Source of the DNA: Rhizobiales bacterium PAR1 | GTDB lineage: Bacteria > Pseudomonadota > Alphaproteobacteria > Rhizobiales > Beijerinckiaceae | Length of the DNA: 64,000 nt | Assembly: GCA_002256205.1 (NCBI GenBank) | Contig: NKIW01000004.1 | Coordinates: forward strand, 435,238 to 499,237 | Reading direction: 5' to 3' | Part shown: piece by piece, positions 35,251 to 42,355 of the stretch | Layout of the letters: every line of letters starts with the position of its first letter | Numbering within the stretch: the first letter of the stretch is position 1 | The notes under the pieces: generated by a model | The model's input: the letters and a program-made list of their open reading frames with translations, nothing else | Told to the model about the DNA's origin: nothing | Database searches by the model: none | Translations under genes and position numbers: made by a program

Positions 35251-37179
35251 TTGACGACCCACGAGCCATTTCCGGCCGAACATCACGGCGGCGCCCCACT
35301 TTCCGGGCCGTTCTGGCAACTTGCCGTCCGCTGTGGCCTGGATTTTCGTCGATGGCGCCAGATTTGCGCCCGAGCGGAAAAGCTGGGCGGCAATGCTTTC
35401 GATCTGGCGATCGGGGAAGGCGCGCTCCGGGAAGAGGTCTTTGTTTCGGCCCTCGCAGAGCATTTGGAACTGACATTTGACCCTGCACCGCCTCCACCTC
35501 TCGCCCCGATCCGGGCGGAAGAGGCCTTTGCCTTCCGCATCTATGATGCCCGGTCACCGGATGGCGCGGAGATAAAGGTTGTTGCCCCCCATGGTGCGCT
35601 GGCCACGATGCTGATGCGACAGCGGGAAGAGGGACGCATGCCGGCGACGGTTCTGACAACGCGGCAAGCCTTGCTCAACCGGCTCATCTCGGCGGACCGG
35701 CAGAGCATTGTAAGCAAGGCAGCATTCCGCCTTCCCGAAGCGCATTCAGCGCGGCATCCGGCGCGCGTCCATGACAGGCCATTGCCCTCAACGAGGATGA
35801 AGCTTCTGGGGCCTGTTCTGGCTCTTGCGTTTGCCGGTCTCGGGTTTATCGGCGTTGCGATCCTGTTTCCGCTGCACGCCGTCGTTCTGCCGCCGCTCCT
35901 GCTGGCGCCGGTCTTCATTCTGGCCGGAATTTCCGCGCTGACCGCCACGCTCGAGAGCACGACGCTCCCCTTGCCCACCCCACCGGTGGAGACGGGCAAG
36001 CTTCCGAAATATTCCTTGCTTGTTCCGCTCTACCACGAGGCGAATATCGTCGAGGGGCTGACCCACCATCTGCAAGGCCTGCTCTACCCGCGCGACCGGA
36101 TCGAGGTTTTCCTGATCGTCGAAGAGGACGATAGCGAAACCCTGACAGCCTTGCAGGCTGCGCCGCTCCCGGCCTGGATGATGGTCTTCCCGGTGCCGGC
36201 AGGGGAACCGCGCACCAAACCGCGGGCACTCAATGCCGCCCTTCCCTTCACCTCGGGCGACATGGTTGTCGTCTACGATGCCGAGGATCAACCGGAACCG
36301 GATCAATTGCTACGCGCGGCGGCATTGTTCAACGCCCTTCCGGCGCATGTCGCCTGTCTTCAGGGGCGGCTGGCGATCACCAATGTGCGGGACGGCTTCC
36401 TCACGCGGCGCTTTGCCATCGATTACGCCGCGCTGTTCGATTGCGTGAAGGCGGGGATGGGGCGCGCGGAGTGGGCGGTGCCGCTCGGAGGTTCCTCCAA
36501 TCATTTCCGTGCGGATGTGCTCAAGCGCATCGGCGCGTGGGACGCTTGGAATGTCACCGAGGATGCCGATCTTGGCCTGCGTCTCGCCCGCTTTGGCTGG
36601 CGCGTCGAGGATCTCCGCTCGACGACCTGGGAAGAGGCGCCGAATTCCATGGCCGCCTGGATGAACCAGCGGACGCGCTGGATGAAAGGCTGGCTGCAAA
36701 CCATGATGGTCCATGCGCGCCGGCCCGGACAGATGATCGGCACGCTCGGGCTTTTCCGGGCGATGATCATTGCGTCGACAGGCCTCGCGGTGGTGATCGG
36801 GGCGTTGCTCTATCCGATTTTCATGACTGGCGTTGCCGTACGGCTCGCCAATCCCATGCCGCTGGGTGCCGGCTCGGCCTTGCTGACAGCGGCGGATACG
36901 ATGCTGGTGTTCGCGCTGGTGATCGCCGTGCTGGTTGAGGTCATCCCGGCCATGATCGCACTCCGGCGCAGGCGAGCGTTACGCCTCGCACCTTATATCC
37001 TGCTCGCGCCGGTCACGCATCTCATGGTGTCCGTTGCGGCGTGGCGTGCGCTGTTCGAGCTGGTCCGCAAGCCGTTCCATTGGCACAAGACGACGCATGG
37101 GCAAGGGGGTGAGACCGGCGGGCTATCGCCCATTACCGCTCAACCCGCTAAAAGCAGAGACTCCACGCGGACGACATGA
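35251..37179 (+). CDS. Family 2 processive-type glycosyltransferase with N-terminal GspE-like domain
   Basis: A 642-residue membrane polysaccharide synthase. Residues about 25-75 resemble the GspE/MshE N-terminal domain (CARAEKLGGNAFDLAIGEGA), a fold that in some proteins binds c-di-GMP. Two transmembrane helices (about 182-230) precede the GT2 domain: YSLLVPLYHEANIVEGL, the acidic pairs in VEEDDSET and YDAEDQPEPDQ, NVTEDADLGLRLARFGW and QRTRWMKGWLQT (QxxRW). Three or more C-terminal helices follow. The motifs fit a synthase of a beta-linked glycan, but the sugar is unknown. It starts with TTG; a stop codon lies six codons upstream and no early ATG is available. Confidence 0.85.
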   Translation: MTTHEPFPAEHHGGAPLSGPFWQLAVRCGLDFRRWRQICARAEKLGGNAFDLAIGEGALREEVFVSALAEHLELTFDPAPPPPLAPIRAEEAFAFRIYDARSPDGAEIKVVAPHGALATMLMRQREEGRMPATVLTTRQALLNRLISADRQSIVSKAAFRLPEAHSARHPARVHDRPLPSTRMKLLGPVLALAFAGLGFIGVAILFPLHAVVLPPLLLAPVFILAGISALTATLESTTLPLPTPPVETGKLPKYSLLVPLYHEANIVEGLTHHLQGLLYPRDRIEVFLIVEEDDSETLTALQAAPLPAWMMVFPVPAGEPRTKPRALNAALPFTSGDMVVVYDAEDQPEPDQLLRAAALFNALPAHVACLQGRLAITNVRDGFLTRRFAIDYAALFDCVKAGMGRAEWAVPLGGSSNHFRADVLKRIGAWDAWNVTEDADLGLRLARFGWRVEDLRSTTWEEAPNSMAAWMNQRTRWMKGWLQTMMVHARRPGQMIGTLGLFRAMIIASTGLAVVIGALLYPIFMTGVAVRLANPMPLGAGSALLTAADTMLVFALVIAVLVEVIPAMIALRRRRALRLAPYILLAPVTHLMVSVAAWRALFELVRKPFHWHKTTHGQGGETGGLSPITAQPAKSRDSTRTT

Positions 37180-37321
37180 GTTCAGCAAAAACCTGGACGC
37201 CATTGGCCTTCCAGAAGCCGATTGCCAACCCGCCAAGTGCGAGCACAGCCATAATCGTCAGGGCGCGATCATAACGACCGGCAACTGTCTCGGCGGCAGC
37301 GGATTTCTCGACATCCTGCAT
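37148..37321 (-). CDS. Small single-pass membrane protein (57 aa)
   Basis: An ATG with AGGG eight bases upstream opens a 57-codon frame. It encodes a short acidic/polar N-terminus (MQDVEKSAAAETVAGRYDRA), one strong transmembrane helix (ALTIMAVLALGGLAIGFW, about 20-37) and a short tail ending SAWSLCF. It overlaps the end of the convergent glycosyltransferase gene by 32 bp and lies 61 bp after the GGDEF-EAL gene on that gene's strand. It resembles many small inner-membrane proteins but I recognise no family. Confidence 0.5.
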   Translation of the reverse strand: MQDVEKSAAAETVAGRYDRALTIMAVLALGGLAIGFWKANGVQVFAELMSSAWSLCF

Positions 37322-37382
37322 GGAAACTACCCTGTGACGAAGGGCATTCTAGCGCAGCTTGGTGTCCACGCCTAGGCGCGTT

Positions 37383-39032
37383 TTAGCCCATGCGCGCAAA
37401 GCTCAGCGACGGCGAGGGCGAGCGCTTGCTCATGAAGGCTTCGAGCGCCTTCTTGTTCATCGGCTTGGCGAAATAGAAGCCTTGAAAATGGTGGCAACCG
37501 GCGGCGCGCAAGAAGATGTGATGCTCCAGCGTCTCAACGCCCTCGGCATGCACGGTCATGCCAAGCGAGCGCCCGAGCGCCACGACGGAGTGGATGATCG
37601 CAGCCGAGCCCTGCGTAACACCCAGATTGCGCACGAAGGCCTGATCGACCTTCAGCTTGTCGAAGGGGAAGCGGCGAAGATAGCTCAGCGACGCATAGCC
37701 GGTGCCGAAGTCATCGAGCGCGACATGGAGCCCGGCGTTGCGGAAGCCCGAGATCAATGCAATCGCGGCGTCAGCGTCTTCCATCAGAACGCCTTCGGTA
37801 ATTTCAATCTCCACCCGCCGCGCCTCGATCCCGATCTCCTCGATCAGGGCGAGCGTTGTCTCCAGCAGATCCTTGCGGCGGAACTGCACCGGCGAGACGT
37901 TGATGGCGATATGAATATCCGGCCATTCCATCGCATCTTGCAGCGCGCGTCGCATGACCCAGCTGCCAATCTCGACGATGAGACCGGATTCTTCCGCGAG
38001 CGGGATGAAAACACCCGGCGAAATCATGCCTTCATCCGGGTGATGCCAACGCAGCAAGGCTTCGACGCCCACCATGGTTTCGCCATCGGAAGCCATCGTC
38101 GGCTGATAGAAAACCTCAAGCTGATCGCGCTGGATCGCCAGCCGCAATTCCGATTCGAGGAACTTGCGGCGACGGATCTCGTCTTCCATACTGGGAACGA
38201 AGCGTAACGCCTGACCGCGCCCGGCAGCCTTAACGCGATACATCGAGATATCGGCGCGGCGCACGAGAATGGTGGAATCGCGGCCATCTTCCGGTGCAAT
38301 CACGATCCCGACCGAACCACCGATCAGCACTTCTGTCGTCCCCAGCAGGAACGGCAGGCCGAGATTGCGGCTCAACTCCTCGCCGAGCGTCACGATCTCG
38401 TCGCAGCTGGAGCGCTCCTCGACGATCAGCGCGAATTCGTCACCCCCGAGGCGAGCGATGGTAACGCCAGCGCCGCAGATATCTTTCATGCGAGCTGCCA
38501 CGGCGACCAGAAGCTTGTCGCCCATTTCATGGCCGAAGCCGTCGTTGACCTCCTTGAAGCGATCCAGATCGACGTAAATCACGCCGACAAGATCACTCTC
38601 GTCATGCGCTTCAAGGCATTGATCAAGCTTCAGTTTGAAGCCGGTCCGGTTATGGAGGCCTGTAAGCGGATCGCGCATGGCGCGGTCAAGCGCGGCAGCT
38701 TCGATATCCTTCACCACGCCCAGTGCCCGGTGCGAGAAGCGCACACTTTTAATCCCGATCAGCAGGCAGCAGAGAAGCGCGCCAGCCAGCAGAAGCAAAA
38801 GCAAACTCCAGCTCAGGAAAGGAGTTGGCGTGTAAGGTAGGAGCGCGATGAAGCGTGCGTGGAAAGGCGCAAGGACACTGCCCTCGGTCGGCACGTAAAA
38901 CAGGAGCGAGCCGATCAGCATCGCGCTCGCCAGCAAAACGCCGAGCACGCAGGACAGAATAATCTGCCAACGCTGGCTCAATGCCTCGATCGAGATATCG
39001 ATCTGGCGCCGTTTGTGCTGCTTCGCCTGCAC
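37383..39032 (-). CDS. Membrane-bound GGDEF-EAL protein (c-di-GMP synthase/phosphodiesterase)
   Basis: A 549-residue bifunctional-type c-di-GMP enzyme. Two transmembrane helices (about 23-46 and 72-94) enclose a short periplasmic loop. The GGDEF domain (about 115-280) has DPLTGLHNRTGF and an intact RLGGDEFALI, with no obvious RxxD inhibitory site before it. The EAL domain (about 300-540) has intact VEALLRWH, the metal Glu of EITEGVLMED, ALDDFGTGYASLSYL and KLKVDQAFV. Both domains look catalytically competent. It starts with GTG after AAGG. It lies 99 bp downstream of the PilZ-like gene on the same strand, so it may belong to the adhesin-secretion transcript. Confidence 0.93.
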   Translation of the reverse strand: MQAKQHKRRQIDISIEALSQRWQIILSCVLGVLLASAMLIGSLLFYVPTEGSVLAPFHARFIALLPYTPTPFLSWSLLLLLLAGALLCCLLIGIKSVRFSHRALGVVKDIEAAALDRAMRDPLTGLHNRTGFKLKLDQCLEAHDESDLVGVIYVDLDRFKEVNDGFGHEMGDKLLVAVAARMKDICGAGVTIARLGGDEFALIVEERSSCDEIVTLGEELSRNLGLPFLLGTTEVLIGGSVGIVIAPEDGRDSTILVRRADISMYRVKAAGRGQALRFVPSMEDEIRRRKFLESELRLAIQRDQLEVFYQPTMASDGETMVGVEALLRWHHPDEGMISPGVFIPLAEESGLIVEIGSWVMRRALQDAMEWPDIHIAINVSPVQFRRKDLLETTLALIEEIGIEARRVEIEITEGVLMEDADAAIALISGFRNAGLHVALDDFGTGYASLSYLRRFPFDKLKVDQAFVRNLGVTQGSAAIIHSVVALGRSLGMTVHAEGVETLEHHIFLRAAGCHHFQGFYFAKPMNKKALEAFMSKRSPSPSLSFARMG

Positions 39033-39131
39033 GTTGCCTTATAACCCCTGCCCTTCGAGCGGTCGAAACGACCTTCGAAGGACGAGAGCATGACACAAAG
39101 GGATTAACATGCCCCTGACGTCAGTATTCCG

Positions 39132-39560
39132 TCAGGCGTCGATGCCGTAACTCTGGATTAACGCCAGAATATCCCAGGTCGAGAAGCGGTCCGCGAGCTG
39201 GATCCTGTAGCCTTCCGGCAAGACTTCAACGATGCGTCCCCGGCGGTCATACTCGCCGAAGCGGATTGAAACCTCCGCCCCCATCCGGTCAAAAATGAAG
39301 GTTGAGGCCTGCCGGAAGATCACGCCGCCTTCGTTGATCCCCATCACGAGACCGTCGAGCGCCAGAGAACGATCGAGCACCATCAGAACGCCGACGATGC
39401 AGCATTCCCGCATCGCCGGAGCCTTTTTCTTCCTCCGACCACCAAAGAGGCTGGCCAGAAAGCCTTGGGGTGGCTCCTTGACCATCTTGCGGGCGATCTC
39501 GGACTGCATACCCGCGACGGGACGTGCGGAGCGATCTTCCTTGCGGTTCGGTTCACTCAT
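39132..39560 (-). CDS. Divergent PilZ-domain protein
   Basis: A 142-residue protein with a basic N-terminal part (GGRRKKKAPAMRECC) and a PilZ-like barrel (about 50-125): GLVMGINEGGVIFRQAS, then AEVSIRFGEYDRRGRIVEVL and YRIQLADRF. Canonical PilZ proteins bind c-di-GMP through RxxxR and [DN]xSxxG; here the second motif reads GINEGG, with Gly and Asn in place of Asp/Asn and Ser. Binding may therefore be weak or lost. It starts 15 bp after the MotA-like gene, so it is cotranscribed with it and could couple the channel to c-di-GMP, as YcgR does for flagellar MotA. Confidence 0.6.
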   Translation of the reverse strand: MSEPNRKEDRSARPVAGMQSEIARKMVKEPPQGFLASLFGGRRKKKAPAMRECCIVGVLMVLDRSLALDGLVMGINEGGVIFRQASTFIFDRMGAEVSIRFGEYDRRGRIVEVLPEGYRIQLADRFSTWDILALIQSYGIDA

Positions 39561-39575
39561 CTCTCACCCTCCCCG

Positions 39576-41387
39576 TCAGGCTGCGCTGCCGCCGCGATTG
39601 CTGCGTGCTGCCTGAAGCAGTTTGCGGCGCAGTTCCTCATGGTCAATCTCGATTTCCGGCTTCTGCTGCGGACGCGTCTCGTGCTCGGGCAACGCCGCGC
39701 CGGAGGTCAGCGGCATGGCGACGGGCGCCGGGCCCGGCTCTGCCTTATCCATCGCCTGCTGCACCAGCGAGCGGTTCACGATCGTCGAATAGGCGGCAAA
39801 AACGGTCTCGAACGAGCGCGAAATCTCGCTAAAGCCGGCACTCAGTCGTTCCTCGAATTCCGGCGACATGCCGACATTCTCGCCCCCGCCGACGCCACGC
39901 GACATCAGCACTTCCTTGAGATCTGCCTGGTCCTGCGCCACGCGCTGCATTGAGCTGTCGATTGACATCGCGGTGCGTTCGAGCACCGAGGCGAGGCCGC
40001 CAAAGCCGTTCTTGACCTTGGATTCGATACCAACCGCGATTTCCGTGATCCGGTCGCCCGCCGCCTTGACGTCGAGGAGCTTGGCGAGACGCGCGTTGGT
40101 CTCGTAGTTTTCCGAGGTGAGGCGACGGAGGCCGTCGAGATAGGCCTGCCCGGTCACTTCCATGATGTGTGCCATGCCGTTGAAGCCGGAGGTGAGGCGC
40201 GACTCAGTCGTCCGTTGCAGGTTGATCAACTCCTGCATGTATTCAGCGTTGGTGCCTTGCGCCGAGACCAGCTGGCTCATGTGCTCGCGGATCTCGCCTG
40301 AATCCGAGACCATTTTGTCCATGCCGGCGAGCAGGGCCTTCATCATCGCCGCCTGCTCGGTTTGCAGGTCGAGCATGCGCGGCAGGAGCTGGCCGATGGT
40401 ATCGACGCCCTGATTCATCCGGCCAAAGCCTTGCGCCATGGTCGCAACAACTCCGACATCAGTGATCGAACCGGGAACGCCGCCAGCATTGCGGGCACCG
40501 CCCTGCGCGCCGCCGCCACCGCCGGTGCCACTGAGGTTGTCGGCAATCAGGCGCGCGAGATCGGTCGTATCTCCGCGCTGGCCACTCTCAAGATGTGAAA
40601 CACCGGCGAGCCAGCTCGAAAACTCATCCTTGAGGATGTTGAGGGCCTGCGTGCCAAAGCGGCTGAGAAGGCCCAGCACGAGCGAGCCGAAAAGGCCGAA
40701 CAGCGAGGAGGAGAAGCCCGTTGCCATGCCATTGAGCGGCACCTGCAAATTGGCAAGCAGGGTCTTCATCGTGTCGCTCGACCCACCGCTGGTGGTGTTG
40801 AGTCCGCCGATGATCGCGCCAACCGAGCCAACCATTTCCATCAGGCCGATGAAGGTGCCGATGAGGCCGAGGAAGATCAGGAGGCCGGTGAGGTAGGTCA
40901 CCTGCGCGCGCTCATCCGAGAGGCGCGCCTCAATGCCCGCGATGACGTTCTGCATCGTCGAGACGGAGATATTCAGGCTTTTGGCCCGCAGCAATTCGTC
41001 ATAGGCGAGTTCGAACATATGCCCGAGCGATTTGGGCTGCCCGAACACCGTTCCCGGTTTCATGCAGCGATAATGCCGCCAATACGGGTCTTCGAGCGCC
41101 TCGGTGCGCTCTTTGCGCGCATCGTCGAAGGCCTCCTGAAGCGCCGAGAAGGCGGTGGCATCGTTCCGGATAATGATGACGCGGCGGAAGGCCAGCATAC
41201 AGCCGAACAGGAACACGACGACGATACAGCCGTTGAGGTAAGTGTTCGAAACCAGACCATTCCAGACGAAGTGCCCGGCGAATGTCACGAGGCCAACAAG
41301 CCCGAGCATCAGCACGGTCATGCGGATCAGCTGTGTCCGGATCGCGCTCTGGAGATTTTTCTGGAGGGCTGATGTCTTCAGCTTCAT
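39576..41387 (-). CDS. MotA/TolQ/ExbB-like channel protein with long C-terminal helical domain (SiiB-like role)
   Basis: A 603-residue inner-membrane protein. Helices lie at about 23-45, 52-68, 173-190 (LTGLLIFLGLIGTFIGLMEM) and 222-242 (ATGFSSSLFGLFGSLVLGLL). The last two carry the glycine-rich pattern of the MotA/TolQ/ExbB proton-channel superfamily, with a cytoplasmic domain between helices 2 and 3. Residues about 250-550 are a long, probably coiled-coil extension absent from TolQ and MotA. The MotB-like gene lies 70 bp upstream and the PilZ-like gene 15 bp downstream. Linked to a type I secretion adhesin, it occupies the position of SiiB in Salmonella SPI-4. The channel activity is inferred. 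Confidence 0.8.
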   Translation of the reverse strand: MKLKTSALQKNLQSAIRTQLIRMTVLMLGLVGLVTFAGHFVWNGLVSNTYLNGCIVVVFLFGCMLAFRRVIIIRNDATAFSALQEAFDDARKERTEALEDPYWRHYRCMKPGTVFGQPKSLGHMFELAYDELLRAKSLNISVSTMQNVIAGIEARLSDERAQVTYLTGLLIFLGLIGTFIGLMEMVGSVGAIIGGLNTTSGGSSDTMKTLLANLQVPLNGMATGFSSSLFGLFGSLVLGLLSRFGTQALNILKDEFSSWLAGVSHLESGQRGDTTDLARLIADNLSGTGGGGGAQGGARNAGGVPGSITDVGVVATMAQGFGRMNQGVDTIGQLLPRMLDLQTEQAAMMKALLAGMDKMVSDSGEIREHMSQLVSAQGTNAEYMQELINLQRTTESRLTSGFNGMAHIMEVTGQAYLDGLRRLTSENYETNARLAKLLDVKAAGDRITEIAVGIESKVKNGFGGLASVLERTAMSIDSSMQRVAQDQADLKEVLMSRGVGGGENVGMSPEFEERLSAGFSEISRSFETVFAAYSTIVNRSLVQQAMDKAEPGPAPVAMPLTSGAALPEHETRPQQKPEIEIDHEELRRKLLQAARSNRGGSAA

Positions 41388-41457
41388 GGACGCACTCGAT
41401 AGCCGGGAAATCTTCTATTTCACCTCGGGAGTATCGGGGGAACGAGCGAAGAAAGCG

Positions 41458-42255
41458 TTAACCACGCGGAGCAATTGCCGCAGGCGTTGCCGGCGCCGAA
41501 GCCGCCGGCTTCGTGAACACCTGCACCCGGTTGGCCTGATCCTGCCCGACATGATCGAGCACCTGAACGGCAATCCGGGTCGAGGCCACGCCCATGGCGA
41601 TCAGTTGTGCGCGGACCGCCATCGCCCGGTAATAGGCGACACGGCGGCTATCGCTCATCGCTCCGGTATCGGTGCTGGCATAAGCCTTGAGATCGAACCT
41701 GATCTCACCGCCGAGATTGCCTGACGCCTCGATGAAGCTGCGCATTTCCTGCTGCGCCGGCTCATCCAGCGCCGTGGCGCGCGGCTTGAACAGCAGCGTC
41801 AGCAGCGAATCCGTGCGCCTGACGCCGACACCGGCCTCGGGCGCCAAGGTGCGGGCGCCGGCATTCGATTCAATTACATGCTCATCACCGGGCGTTCGTG
41901 TCGCCAGCGCAACGGGGCCTTCCTTCAAGCCGGCCAGCTCGCCCCCCGTTGCGGTTCCGTTGTCCACCGGCTTGCGGGAGGCTACCGGCGCACCACCGTC
42001 CGCGCCGTTGAGGCCACGCGTTTCAAGTTCGGTCATCACCTGTTTGGTGTAAGCCTCGATAGAAAGCCCCTCGGTCGGAAGCTTGATCCCGGCGGACTTT
42101 GCTACCTGCTCGACCAGCGTGCGCGAGACGTTCTCCGACATCGAGAAAATCGCGACAGCAAGAATCATCATGACGAAGATCAGCATCATCGTCATGGTAG
42201 TCAGGGCGTCGACGTAGCCCGGCCAGTGATTTTCGCTTTCGTCGTTGGTATTCAC
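41458..42255 (-). CDS. MotB/OmpA-like protein (SiiA-like role)
   Basis: A 265-residue protein with MotB topology. A short cytoplasmic start is followed by one transmembrane helix (about 18-38, TTMTMMLIFVMMILAVAIFS) with Asp16 in YVDALTT at its entrance, where MotB and ExbD/TolR carry the proton-binding Asp. A periplasmic linker leads to a degenerate OmpA-like peptidoglycan-binding domain (about 150-255): MSDSRRVAYYRAMAVRAQLI and the C-terminal ANRVQVF. It starts with GTG after GAAGG. It sits between the ABC transporter and MotA-like genes on the same strand. The pair should form a stator-like, wall-anchored proton channel. Confidence 0.8.
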   Translation of the reverse strand: MNTNDESENHWPGYVDALTTMTMMLIFVMMILAVAIFSMSENVSRTLVEQVAKSAGIKLPTEGLSIEAYTKQVMTELETRGLNGADGGAPVASRKPVDNGTATGGELAGLKEGPVALATRTPGDEHVIESNAGARTLAPEAGVGVRRTDSLLTLLFKPRATALDEPAQQEMRSFIEASGNLGGEIRFDLKAYASTDTGAMSDSRRVAYYRAMAVRAQLIAMGVASTRIAVQVLDHVGQDQANRVQVFTKPAASAPATPAAIAPRG

Positions 42256-42276
42256 GACAGGGCCTTCGATCCAGTT

Positions 42277-42314
42277 CTTGGAAGTTCAGTACTTGGAAGT
42301 TCAGTACTTGGAAG
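42277..42314. repeat. 15-bp tandem repeat, about 2.5 copies
   Basis: The unit cttggaagttcagta occurs twice in full without mismatch and then as a partial cttggaag. It lies between the ABC transporter stop and the MotB-like start, about 20-60 bp before the GTG, in the intercistronic leader. Such short tandem arrays can change copy number by slippage. Confidence 0.85.
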
Positions 42315-42355
42315 CGCGAGCCTAACAGCTCCAGGTTGGGCGCGCGTTAACGCCC

